Positions 1 through 7,500 of a stretch of DNA of 64,000 bases are shown here, one piece after another (the first letter of the stretch is position 1; every line of letters starts with the position of its first letter). This DNA comes from a virus: positions 1 to 64,000 of the IMG/VR virus record IMGVR_UViG_3300045972_000807, one strand, 5' to 3'. The translations under genes and the position numbers were made by a program. The notes beneath the pieces are model-generated. The model saw only the letters and a program-made list of their open reading frames with translations, did not search any database and was not told the origin of the DNA.

Positions 1-228
1 ATGGCACTTAACGGTGTAGCATGGACAAACGGTGTAGTTAGTTTAACGTCGGATTTGATTTTCGGCGTTTCGGTATTAGCCGAGACCGGCTGGATGCCGA
101 TAAGCCAGTTAGACAAGGACGACCTGGCTTACGTCCGAAAGCTGGTTGACCACAATACTAGCTGCCCTTTCCTTGAGGACTTGGCAGTTGCAGCAGTTAA
201 GCTAACTATTGTACCTGTAGAAGCTTAA
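1..228 (+). CDS. Small hypothetical protein, possibly 5'-truncated
   Basis: A 75-residue acidic protein that I do not recognise. It starts with ATG at the first base of the window, so no ribosome-binding site can be seen and the real start may lie upstream. Mixed hydrophobic and charged composition, no transmembrane segment, no cysteine pair. It is the first of five small plus-strand genes and is followed directly by a hairpin terminator, which separates it from the next four. Confidence 0.55.
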   Translation: MALNGVAWTNGVVSLTSDLIFGVSVLAETGWMPISQLDKDDLAYVRKLVDHNTSCPFLEDLAVAAVKLTIVPVEA

Positions 229-236
229 CTGACCCG

Positions 237-260
237 GCGGCCCCTAGCGGGGCCTATTTC
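237..260 (+). terminator. Rho-independent-type terminator after the first small gene
   Basis: A perfect 6-bp GC stem (GGCCCC 239-244, GGGGCC 249-254) with a TAGC loop, followed by a short T-rich run, lies just after the stop codon of the first gene. The Shine-Dalgarno sequence of the next gene (AGGAG, about 269) follows directly. Confidence 0.6.
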
Positions 261-279
261 TAATTTTAGGAGAATCAAA

Positions 280-504
280 ATGGCTAAAGCAAAATCAAAC
301 GTTCAGGCAGTTAAGAAGATGATGGAGTTCAGTTCTGTGGGCCCTATCAAGCAAGTGTTCATCATGACTGCGCTCGAAGAGTACTCTAAGCAGATTCTTG
401 CTGACAAAAGCAAGTGGCCCGACAACTCCATGATCTCGCAAGAGGCTTGGAAGGCTGCCGCCCAAGAAACCTTGGACGATCTCAAAGCCCACTTCGGAAG
501 TTAA
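280..504 (+). CDS. Small hypothetical protein
   Basis: A 74-residue protein of unknown function, lysine-rich at the N-terminus and mostly helical in character, with no membrane segment. AGGAG about 8 bases upstream supports the ATG. It begins a run of four closely packed plus-strand genes of the kind often found in phage early regions, but nothing in the sequence shows its role. Confidence 0.65.
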   Translation: MAKAKSNVQAVKKMMEFSSVGPIKQVFIMTALEEYSKQILADKSKWPDNSMISQEAWKAAAQETLDDLKAHFGS

Positions 505-507
505 GGG

Positions 508-702
508 ATGGCACACTACAAAGACGTTACTCGAAAGTCTATCAACGCAGAATGGGAAGACTCATTCATTACCTGCTTTTACAAAGAGGCAGACAAGGGC
601 GCAAAGATAGACTGGGAGACAGCAACCAAGCTTAGCCGCCAAGGTTGGGCGCCTAAGGACGCGGTAGCCGAGTATCTTAAACTTAAGGGAGAACCAAAAT
701 GA
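508..702 (+). CDS. Small hypothetical protein
   Basis: A 64-residue soluble protein with a highly charged, helix-prone sequence. It starts 3 bases after the preceding stop codon and uses GGAAG at the end of that gene as its likely ribosome-binding site. Its end overlaps the next start by 4 bases, so the genes are probably translationally coupled. Function unknown. Confidence 0.65.
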   Translation: MAHYKDVTRKSINAEWEDSFITCFYKEADKGAKIDWETATKLSRQGWAPKDAVAEYLKLKGEPK

Positions 703-920
703 AGGTAACAAGCGAAAACACCGAGCCAACGCGAGGTTCGATTTCACGATTCACCGCTGAGGCGTCTGAGCTTGGTCTACCGCCAGGTCAATGGCCCAAG
801 ACGTTAGAAACAAGCTTGGGTAACGGGCAGCCCTTTGTGCTGTTCTCAGTACACGACGGAGGCACTCGCCATTACGAGCAGGACAAAGGCTGTATAACTC
901 TTTTGGTGTACAACGATTGA
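699..920 (+). CDS. Small hypothetical protein
   Basis: A 73-residue protein that starts in an ATGA overlap with the previous gene, with AAGGGAG as ribosome-binding site. The C-terminal half looks beta-rich and contains a DGGTRHYEQDKG stretch that could be a turn in a small barrel. No family recognised. Confidence 0.65.
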   Translation: MKVTSENTEPTRGSISRFTAEASELGLPPGQWPKTLETSLGNGQPFVLFSVHDGGTRHYEQDKGCITLLVYND

Positions 921-921
921 T

Positions 922-1218
922 ATGCCAAAACCTGCTAGGTGGCACAACGCGGTGATGCTAGAATCCTTCTTAGGCTTCTCTAAAGGATCTAAGATTAAGG
1001 TAAGACTAGCAGTGACTAAAAGGCCCTTAGCTGTAGGTCCCGTCTACATCTTGTTTGACGGGACTAGGTCGATAAGGGTAGTTAGCGAGTTATCAGGAAT
1101 GTTCCGGACTGCTGGAGCTTGCGATGTTTCCGAGGCGGTAACTAGAGCCTATCGAAGGTACTTAGAAAGAAATCCGCCGGGACAAAGATACACGGAGCAA
1201 GAGTATCTGTTCGATTAA
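922..1218 (+). CDS. Small basic hypothetical protein
   Basis: A 98-residue basic protein of unknown function, the last of the plus-strand series. It starts one base after the previous stop codon and lacks a clear Shine-Dalgarno sequence of its own, which suggests coupling to the upstream gene. It ends 2 bases before a very strong hairpin that separates this transcription unit from the convergent minus-strand genes. Confidence 0.6.
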   Translation: MPKPARWHNAVMLESFLGFSKGSKIKVRLAVTKRPLAVGPVYILFDGTRSIRVVSELSGMFRTAGACDVSEAVTRAYRRYLERNPPGQRYTEQEYLFD

Positions 1219-1220
1219 GG

Positions 1221-1272
1221 CAAGCAAAGACGCCTCCTAAGGAACCTAATCCTTAGGAGGCGTCTTTGCTTG
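1221..1272. terminator. Bidirectional terminator between convergent genes
   Basis: Bases 1221-1242 and 1251-1272 are exact reverse complements, giving a perfect 22-bp stem with an 8-base loop. It lies between the last plus-strand gene (ends 1218) and the last minus-strand gene (ends 1278), so it can stop transcription from both sides. On the plus strand it is followed by GCGGTTTTAG. It marks the end of the long minus-strand array. Confidence 0.85.
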
Positions 1273-1277
1273 CGGTT

Positions 1278-2540
1278 TTAGTCGTAAACTAATTCGGCTA
1301 CGTTAACCGAGTTACTACCTGGGTGTTGCGCTTCGTACAAAGCTGCTACACAATGCTCGTACAAGGATTCTAGGGAGGGGCCTCTTGAATCCATAAAGCC
1401 TGCTCTGCCGTAAGCCAGTCCTATGCTAACCGTTAACTTTAGTTCCAGCCTTGGGTTCTTGTCTGTTTCAGCAAAAACCATGAGGTAGTTAGCTAGGTCC
1501 TCGCGTATCTCTTCGGCTACCTGCATACAGCCAGGTACTGTAGTCTCCGGAAGGAAGATCGCAAACTCTGCTCCGCCTAAGCGCCCTGCAACGTCTGTTA
1601 CGCGAAGCTTGGCGTCAAGAACTCTAGCTACCCTTTTAAGTATCTTGTCGCCTATGCTGTACCCGTGCAGGTCATTGAAGGACTTGAAATCGTCTATGCT
1701 CATTATCAGTAAGCTGGAAGTTCCTTCGGTAAGCCTAGACGCCTTGATATAATCTCTATTGCATATCTTCCAGAACATGCGTCGGTTATAAAGCCCTGTA
1801 AGCTCATCTAGCTCCGTGAGTCTCTCAAGGTCGTCTCTTTGCTTGAGTAGCTTTTCATTAAGTTCTTTTAGCTGGCTATTGGTTGTCTCAGTTCTAACAA
1901 AGCTGTGCCACCTAAACGCTGATACTGCCATTGCTAATGGGGCGGACAAGACCAAGTCCATAGCCGAGTGTCTGAAATACTCCCCAACCTCAGCATTTCT
2001 TGCTAAGTAAACCCCTAGGGGAACCATCAGGTAAGCTGACCCGAACAACGGCACCGTTATGCTAGGCGGTGCATGATACGAAAGCGCAACGACAGCTAGC
2101 ACACCGTAGAAAACTAACCCACCTGTCTGCGCCCCGTTAACGATGTCCATGTACGATATGCTCAACCCGGCTATAAGGTAGACCGAGCTAACCACAAAGG
2201 CAACTAGCTGGGGATACTTATTGCTTCGCAAGGACACGGCACAAAACACCAGTAGGGCGATTGCGATGGCAAACATGTCCAGGTGTGCTTCAGCCTGCCC
2301 GCTTATAAGCTTTATCTGGGAGTCCTGAGCTTTCTTTTCTATAGCGTACCAGTAGGCCAAGTACGCGTGGGTGGGTATAAGACAGATCAGGAGAGCCAGG
2401 TAGCTTCTAACCGTAGAGATCGCCCCTAGCTCTTGCGTACTCTTGTACGTGGTTAAAGCGTCTCGTACCTTTTCGGGTATGGCCTTGAACATACCTGAGA
2501 CAATACCCTTGGTACTGTCGTAGTCTAAGATAGAATCCAT
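1278..2540 (-). CDS. Membrane protein with a degenerate GGDEF domain, probable c-di-GMP receptor
   Basis: The N-terminal ~215 residues hold five or six hydrophobic segments. A short coiled-coil linker leads to a GGDEF-family domain starting at the conserved DELTGLYNRR. The signature is GGAEF (about residues 322-326) and the first metal-binding motif reads SIDDFK instead of DxDxFK. Both acidic residues that bind the catalytic metal in active diguanylate cyclases are therefore Ser and Ala. The Asn and Asp of the GTP pocket (FND, GD) remain, and so does the RxxD product-binding site (RVTD) five residues before the signature. From family knowledge this predicts an inactive enzyme that may bind c-di-GMP. 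The ATG at 2540 is chosen over an in-frame TTG at 2555. It is the last gene before the convergent terminator. Confidence in GGDEF homology is high; the receptor role is inferred. Confidence 0.85.
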   Translation of the reverse strand: MDSILDYDSTKGIVSGMFKAIPEKVRDALTTYKSTQELGAISTVRSYLALLICLIPTHAYLAYWYAIEKKAQDSQIKLISGQAEAHLDMFAIAIALLVFCAVSLRSNKYPQLVAFVVSSVYLIAGLSISYMDIVNGAQTGGLVFYGVLAVVALSYHAPPSITVPLFGSAYLMVPLGVYLARNAEVGEYFRHSAMDLVLSAPLAMAVSAFRWHSFVRTETTNSQLKELNEKLLKQRDDLERLTELDELTGLYNRRMFWKICNRDYIKASRLTEGTSSLLIMSIDDFKSFNDLHGYSIGDKILKRVARVLDAKLRVTDVAGRLGGAEFAIFLPETTVPGCMQVAEEIREDLANYLMVFAETDKNPRLELKLTVSIGLAYGRAGFMDSRGPSLESLYEHCVAALYEAQHPGSNSVNVAELVYD

Positions 2541-2561
2541 ATTGTTAACCCCCAACTCTAG

Positions 2562-2762
2562 TTAGTAATGCTCACGTCTGCTATGGGTATCCCTAAAGTC
2601 GCTGTGGCTTAGCATATGAGGATCCCTCTTTTCGCTATGCCGCCTTCGTTCGGTAACTACCTTATCGGGTTTGAGCTTTCCCAAAATTTTTGGTAGTAAC
2701 AGGATAAAAATAAGAGTAACGCCTAGCACAGCAAATGCTGCGTAAATCACAAAGGGACGCAT
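2562..2762 (-). CDS. Small single-pass membrane protein
   Basis: A 66-residue protein with one transmembrane segment at about residues 4-24, followed by a strongly charged tail rich in Arg, Lys and His. A basic tail after the membrane span predicts an outside N-terminus and a cytoplasmic tail. It sits between two membrane GGDEF genes and may be a partner of one of them. A small holin-like role cannot be excluded from shape alone. AAAGG lies about 12 bases before the ATG. Confidence 0.6.
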   Translation of the reverse strand: MRPFVIYAAFAVLGVTLIFILLLPKILGKLKPDKVVTERRRHSEKRDPHMLSHSDFRDTHSRREHY

Positions 2763-2786
2763 TTTTAATTCTAACCTTTATCTATA

Positions 2787-2792
2787 ATTATA
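2787..2792 (-). promoter_or_regulatory. Possible -10 element
   Basis: The AT-rich gap before the small membrane gene contains a perfect TATAAT on the minus strand, about 25 bases before the ATG. No convincing -35 element lies at normal spacing, so this is only a weak suggestion that the last two genes can be transcribed separately from the upstream operon. Confidence 0.2.
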
Positions 2793-2821
2793 AGAGCTAG
2801 ATTTATTTAACCGATACCAAG

Positions 2822-4837
2822 CTAATTTGTACTGAAGTCCGGGTAGGCTACTTCAGATACTGCACTAATAGGAAAGCTAGCTGAATCTACAGGGCGGGAG
2901 AAATAGTACCCTTGCCCAAAGTCGCAGTCAATGCTCTTAAGAAGTTTGCCTTGTAAATTTGTCTCTACGCCTTCCGCTATAACCTTTAAGCCAAGCTTGT
3001 GGGCCATAACTGTTATGGCCTCGCACACAGACATATCGGGAGAGCCTTCATGCAAAGACCTTACAAAGCTTTGATCTATCTTGATGTAGTCAATGGGAAA
3101 CTTCTTTAGGTACGCCAAGCTAGAGTACCCAGTGCCAAAATCGTCCAGTGCTATCTCGATGCCACTAGCTTGTAGGCTATCGAGTTTATCCGCCACCGGC
3201 TCGTTGTTAACCATGATCGTGCTTTCCGTTATCTCTATAACCAGCGCATCCCCCGGGAGACCAAACTGATCTAGAGTTTCCTGTATCTTAAGCTGATGCT
3301 TGTCTAGAGACCGGAACTGGACTGCACTAACATTGACGCTCATCTTAAATTCCGGGTTTATTCTTCTCCAAGCAGCACATTGCCTTATGGCCTCATTGAA
3401 TATGAAGTCCCCAAGTTCCAAGATAAGCCCAGTGTCCTCAGCAACCGGTATAAACTCGGCAGGACTAATCTTGCCGTACCGGGGATGGGCCCACCGTACT
3501 AGGGCCTCGGCCTTAACAATCTTGCCTGTAGAAAGATCTACAATAGGCTGGTACTGCAAAAAGAACTCCCGGTTAGCCAAAGCACTATGAAAGTCACTTA
3601 TGATACGCGTACGCTTCAAGGAAGTTTCTTGCATAGCTGAGTCGTAGTAGCAGTACCTGTTGCGCCCGCTCTTTTTCGCCTCGTACATTGCTTGGTCTGC
3701 GTTCTTAAACAAGGTGGGTATGTCAACGGCATCTTTGGGATGGACTGTTATCCCTATGCTAGCTGAGACATACGCTGTGTCAGCCCCTAGCTTGAAACCT
3801 TCACTAAGGACCTTAAGTACGTTAGAGGCCACAAGGCCGGCATCCTCAGGATTAGCTATGTTATAGATAACCACGACGAATTCGTCTCCGCCTAACCGGC
3901 CAACGCAGTCTGTATTCCTAACGCAAGTCTTCATACGCGCAGCTGCCTCTACCAGAAGCCTGTCCCCTGCTTGGTGGCCGTGTGCGTCGTTAACTTCTTT
4001 GAACCTGTCAAGGTCAACAAACAATAGGCCAACCAGCGAAGTACTTCTTCCCGCAGCCACAACGTCTTCCAAGATGTTGTAAACTCTAGCTCGGTTAGGT
4101 AGTCCCGTAAGGCCGTCAAAGTAAGCACCCTTCCAGTTGGTTAAGACATTCTCGTAGTCAAGCGTGAAGCTTATAAACGCTAAAGAGGACAGATAAACCA
4201 AGGGCCCTATAAGGGGAAGATCAAGATACATACCATAGGCAAACACGTCTATCATCTGACCTGCAAAATACCAAGATAAGCAAAATAGCAGTATACCTGA
4301 CGTATGGTCCTGCTTGATTAGGTAATACTTTACTAGGTAGAACATCTGTACCAAGATAATAAAAAGCATTATTGCTTTAAACATAAGGTACTCGGGAGTT
4401 AGGACTCCCGTTGGGGATGCTGCGATGTAGTTGTAGATAGCTACGTCGCGCAGATGCATGTCTGGGCTAAACGCCTCTATGTTACCTATAGAGAGAAAAG
4501 CAAAGCACACTGCTAAGGATCCCAGAGCATAAGAAAATCCCAATGTCTTGGTATTACCACTTTTGGTGTACAGAGAGACGAACCTTAGCATCAACAGGTT
4601 AAGCAGCCCGCTGATAAAAATGCTGATAGGTAGAATGTGCCCAAACTCTTGCTGTGTGACAGCCAGCAAGAGATTCCTGTGGGTTAACCCAGACACTACG
4701 CCTACCGCGCACATTGCGGAGAACGTAAGGTTCATTTTGTCTGAGTGCCTTTGAATGCCTATCCTAGCATGGGTTAGGGAGGCATAAGCGCAAACACCTA
4801 TAAGAATATAGGTTATGCTAGTCATTATTGCGATCAT
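2822..4837 (-). CDS. Membrane GGDEF-EAL protein (c-di-GMP synthase/phosphodiesterase)
   Basis: A 671-residue protein. About seven hydrophobic segments (residues 3-225) form a membrane sensor region that I cannot assign to a named family. The GGDEF domain follows, with DLDRFK (275-280), an RNTD inhibitory site (307-310) and an intact GGDEF (316-320). The EAL domain has EAL (444-446), Asn502, the EITES glutamate (535), DDFGTGYSSL (565-574), Lys586 and Glu622, that is, every metal and catalytic residue expected in an active phosphodiesterase. It should make and/or degrade c-di-GMP at the host inner membrane. Its start lies 3 bases after the stop of the nuclease gene and the ribosome-binding site AAGGAG is inside that gene, so it is coupled to the morphogenesis operon. 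Such enzymes are common in bacteria but unusual in phages. Confidence 0.95.
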   Translation of the reverse strand: MIAIMTSITYILIGVCAYASLTHARIGIQRHSDKMNLTFSAMCAVGVVSGLTHRNLLLAVTQQEFGHILPISIFISGLLNLLMLRFVSLYTKSGNTKTLGFSYALGSLAVCFAFLSIGNIEAFSPDMHLRDVAIYNYIAASPTGVLTPEYLMFKAIMLFIILVQMFYLVKYYLIKQDHTSGILLFCLSWYFAGQMIDVFAYGMYLDLPLIGPLVYLSSLAFISFTLDYENVLTNWKGAYFDGLTGLPNRARVYNILEDVVAAGRSTSLVGLLFVDLDRFKEVNDAHGHQAGDRLLVEAAARMKTCVRNTDCVGRLGGDEFVVVIYNIANPEDAGLVASNVLKVLSEGFKLGADTAYVSASIGITVHPKDAVDIPTLFKNADQAMYEAKKSGRNRYCYYDSAMQETSLKRTRIISDFHSALANREFFLQYQPIVDLSTGKIVKAEALVRWAHPRYGKISPAEFIPVAEDTGLILELGDFIFNEAIRQCAAWRRINPEFKMSVNVSAVQFRSLDKHQLKIQETLDQFGLPGDALVIEITESTIMVNNEPVADKLDSLQASGIEIALDDFGTGYSSLAYLKKFPIDYIKIDQSFVRSLHEGSPDMSVCEAITVMAHKLGLKVIAEGVETNLQGKLLKSIDCDFGQGYYFSRPVDSASFPISAVSEVAYPDFSTN

Positions 4838-4840
4838 TTT

Positions 4841-5740
4841 TTAGGTGCTCCTTGCAGCAATCAGCTTTACGCTACGCTCCACCCTGGGTAACAGTTTACT
4901 GTCCTCAGTACATATGGTTTTGTACGGACAGTAGTGGCAAAGCTCTTTTAGTTTTGGGTTATCCGAAAGACTTCGGCGCTTACTAACAACGACTTCTACA
5001 TCAGCTACGGTCTTGGCTTGTGACACAGCCAAGAACGCGCGCTTGTAACCTTCTATCCTTTTTAGGATCTTAGGGTACTCCTCCTCGAAAGTGTGTCCGT
5101 AGAACTGGGTGGACGATCTATAAACCCGTTTAGCATTGTTACGGGCTATGTAGATTAGAGTCCAGCCTTCTATGTCGTATCCTTGTTCCTTCAGCAAGGC
5201 AGCGTACGCTTCTATCTGCCTTACGTTTTCTAAATTAGGTAAGAGGCCTTTAGCCTCTAGTTTTCTCATCGACGTTGTCTTATAGTCGATGATTGTTATC
5301 TTGCCGCTCTTGAGAAGAATAGCCCCGTCGAGGTGGCCTACAACAAAGCCTTTTTTGTACTCGTGTTCTCGACCAACTACTACTTCGCTACCGCACTTTT
5401 TACATACCTTAGGCTTCAGGCAAAACTTGTGAAGTCTGCCGCACGAAAAGCATTTCCAGTCCTGAAGCAAAAATGGGCTATGGTCCAGCACCGCCTGTAT
5501 TCCGCTATGAACCGCGGTACCCACAGAGGTAAAGAACGTGCCCATGAATTTGTTACTACGCTTACCGCTTGAAGCACTTGGGTAACTTAATAACCATTTT
5601 GTTCCGCAGAACGGGAAACTAGATATACGGAGAAACCGTAACCTATCAGGGTCTAGCTTCTCCGTAACCTCGTAAGTGTCGATAGCATGTTCAATGGCCT
5701 GTTCAGCTGTCTTCACTACCGTGGGTTGCCGTAATTCCAT
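4841..5740 (-). CDS. Cas4/RecB-like PD-(D/E)XK nuclease
   Basis: A 299-residue nuclease. His78 (GTAVHSG), Asp138 (GHLDGA), Asp152-Tyr-Lys154 (IDYKT) and the Q175-xxx-Y179 motif form the RecB-family active site. Cys45 plus Cys268, Cys271 and Cys277 match the four-cysteine iron-sulphur cluster of Cas4, AddB and Dna2-type enzymes. Between His78 and Asp138 there is an insert with two CxxC pairs (97-100, 113-116), probably a zinc ribbon. Expected activity is single-strand exonuclease in recombination or repair. It directly follows a small unknown gene and precedes the GGDEF-EAL gene by 3 bases. Confidence 0.85.
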   Translation of the reverse strand: MELRQPTVVKTAEQAIEHAIDTYEVTEKLDPDRLRFLRISSFPFCGTKWLLSYPSASSGKRSNKFMGTFFTSVGTAVHSGIQAVLDHSPFLLQDWKCFSCGRLHKFCLKPKVCKKCGSEVVVGREHEYKKGFVVGHLDGAILLKSGKITIIDYKTTSMRKLEAKGLLPNLENVRQIEAYAALLKEQGYDIEGWTLIYIARNNAKRVYRSSTQFYGHTFEEEYPKILKRIEGYKRAFLAVSQAKTVADVEVVVSKRRSLSDNPKLKELCHYCPYKTICTEDSKLLPRVERSVKLIAARST

Positions 5741-6037
5741 TTAGTGTACTGCACCTGAAGGGGTGCAGCTCATAAGCAGGTTATTCAAATCCAGAGTTAT
5801 ACGCATAACGCCGTTACCCGGGAGCTCCAACTGAGCCTCCAAGGGAAGGTGAAGCAGACTAATAGCACTTGTAACGGCGTCTTCAAGATGCTTCTCATAG
5901 GAGAACCCAGGAGTCATCTTTTCAGGTGGGACATTAGAGAGCCGAATAAGCTCTTCGGTGAACGTATGGCACAGGGCGTTGGTGTCGGAAAAATGTAACC
6001 GCACTCGAGGTGTGGTATATACTGATATGTGAACCAT
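5741..6037 (-). CDS. Small hypothetical protein
   Basis: A 98-residue protein of unknown function with no membrane segment. I chose the ATG at 6037 because GAAAGGA lies 6 bases before it; an in-frame ATG at 6052 has a poorly spaced site. The stop codon directly abuts the start of the nuclease gene, so the two are probably translated together. Confidence 0.65.
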   Translation of the reverse strand: MVHISVYTTPRVRLHFSDTNALCHTFTEELIRLSNVPPEKMTPGFSYEKHLEDAVTSAISLLHLPLEAQLELPGNGVMRITLDLNNLLMSCTPSGAVH

Positions 6038-6088
6038 TATAGGTCCTTTCATTGCCCTTACCTAAAAGGAATTATGTTATGTCGTTGA

Positions 6089-6535
6089 CTATCTGTTGTG
6101 CGCGTCCCACGCCTTATTTACCAAGTCTTCATGAGGTACAAAAGACCTTAGGTGCTTCCAACCTGCAGAGGGTCCCCAACGCTTTTCGTTGTCCTCCGGT
6201 ATCTTGGACCTGGTGTATTGTTCCACCTGAATGACCTTAGGGCCACTAAACGAGAAACAAAACTCTAGCATTACTTCAGGACGTATCTTACCTTCAGGCG
6301 TCTTGTGAACAGACGAGAAGTAAGCGTACATCTGTACCTTAGCGAATCCCCATTTGTCCACACCGTACTTGTAGGCGTGTTCATAGTTTTGATACTCCTG
6401 AAACCAAGGGTGCTTAAGCATAGAGTTGGTGCGCCCTTTGCCTAGCTTCTTTACCAAGTCTTTATCTAGTATCGGTGCCAACGGCACCTCTACAGACGAT
6501 AGGACTCTGCGGGTTCTGAGTTTACGAATAGACAC
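6089..6535 (-). CDS. Hypothetical protein with MSIRKL-type N-terminus
   Basis: A 148-residue protein. It starts with GTG supported by AAGGA 6 bases upstream. The N-terminal 14 residues are very basic and are followed by SVE, a tripeptide resembling the SxE sites cut by some phage prohead proteases. Its N-terminus resembles those of about a dozen other proteins in the window. It lies directly downstream of the protease gene, so an internal head protein or scaffold is possible but not shown. Confidence 0.65.
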   Translation of the reverse strand: MSIRKLRTRRVLSSVEVPLAPILDKDLVKKLGKGRTNSMLKHPWFQEYQNYEHAYKYGVDKWGFAKVQMYAYFSSVHKTPEGKIRPEVMLEFCFSFSGPKVIQVEQYTRSKIPEDNEKRWGPSAGWKHLRSFVPHEDLVNKAWDAHNR

Positions 6536-6544
6536 GCTAAGTCC

Positions 6545-7240
6545 TTATCGGTTCCGGAACGCGTTGGTTAGCTCGGTGTTCCAGTCATGGTTGGATATGG
6601 CTGAAGGGTAGGCGGGGTCTTCCACTGCTGAGAGCTCGAAGGGTTTAATGTCGTGAACATTACGGAAGATCAGGAGCCCACCTTCTTCGTAGAACTCCAC
6701 GGGTTGCTTGGGGTTTATGTGCCGGCATTGGCCTTCAATGGCTCCGCAGCAGGAACAGCTATAGTCAGAAACCATACAGCCCATGCTCCATGTTGTCAGG
6801 TCACCCGAGACAATACGCGAGGTTACGTCTGTGCGCTTGGTTGTATCCACAGCTGCGAGTGCCATAACCTTGTAGATACGACCACCGTTGTAACCTTCAG
6901 CGGGCACAAGTGCTACGTCAGCAATGATGCCGATAGCAGCATCGTGTATCTCACTCTTGTGCTCGTAGTGCAACGGCATACCTGCCCATCCCTTGTAGCC
7001 TTGCCGGCCCAACTCTGGATTCCAGCGTACTAGCTCAGCCAAAGGAATGCCGATCCCGTTACGGTTGGGCAAGTCCGAGGTAAGAATGGGTACCACGGAG
7101 AAATGGTAATCGCTAACGTTACTGCTAAGGTTGAACGGCTTGCAGGCGAAAGGCAGGATACGCTCAAAGTCCAGAGTTTGAGCGTCGGATGCGTGAACGG
7201 CCTTAGCGGCTGCGGTGATGTTTAGTCTTTGAATTGCCAT
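6545..7240 (-). CDS. Prohead (head maturation) protease, probable
   Basis: A 231-residue protein. LHYEH (His91/His94) followed by an IG motif, SGDLTTWSMGC (serines 145 and 152) and FELSAVEDPA (Glu202) resemble the His, Ser and acidic blocks of serine-type phage prohead proteases. Between the Ser and acidic blocks lies a Cys/His-rich knuckle (SCSCCG to CRH, residues 161-174) that could bind zinc. The position after terminase and portal supports a head-maturation role. I could not identify a neighbouring scaffold or major capsid gene, which would normally follow. Confidence 0.7.
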   Translation of the reverse strand: MAIQRLNITAAAKAVHASDAQTLDFERILPFACKPFNLSSNVSDYHFSVVPILTSDLPNRNGIGIPLAELVRWNPELGRQGYKGWAGMPLHYEHKSEIHDAAIGIIADVALVPAEGYNGGRIYKVMALAAVDTTKRTDVTSRIVSGDLTTWSMGCMVSDYSCSCCGAIEGQCRHINPKQPVEFYEEGGLLIFRNVHDIKPFELSAVEDPAYPSAISNHDWNTELTNAFRNR

Positions 7241-7251
7241 GATTTTTCCGA

Positions 7252-7500
7252 TTAGGATTTAAGACGCGTGCCGTCCTTGGTATACATCTTGTACTGCTTA
7301 TTAAGCGAGTTCAGCTCAGCAGAGTCGCCTGCAAGATACGCTTTATCGGTAGAGGTCGCTTTACCATCCTTTACCTTAGCCTTGTAAGAGTTAACTGTCT
7401 CCTCCAGCTGCTTCTTACGCGGCTCATACTGGAACTTAATCCAGGATTCGATAGACGCGTAACCTCCGTAGTTACCGGCTGTTAAATTTTTTATAGGCAT
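7252..7500 (-). CDS. Small hypothetical protein with MPIKNL N-terminus
   Basis: An 82-residue lysine-rich, helix-prone protein. The ATG at 7500 overlaps the previous stop by one base (TAATG), which supports it over an in-frame upstream start. Residues 16-18 read SIE, a candidate SxE protease site after a short N-terminal leader. It lies between the portal cluster and the protease, so a small head component is plausible. Confidence 0.6.
   Translation of the reverse strand: MPIKNLTAGNYGGYASIESWIKFQYEPRKKQLEETVNSYKAKVKDGKATSTDKAYLAGDSAELNSLNKQYKMYTKDGTRLKS

Noticed and set aside
1278-4837. The c-di-GMP genes as a stretch of host chromosome or a bacterial contig join
   Set aside because: The GGDEF-EAL gene is coupled by a 3-base gap to a phage-type nuclease in the operon from portal and protease, and the module ends at a terminator shared with phage-like small genes; a chimera would not be expected to keep this spacing.
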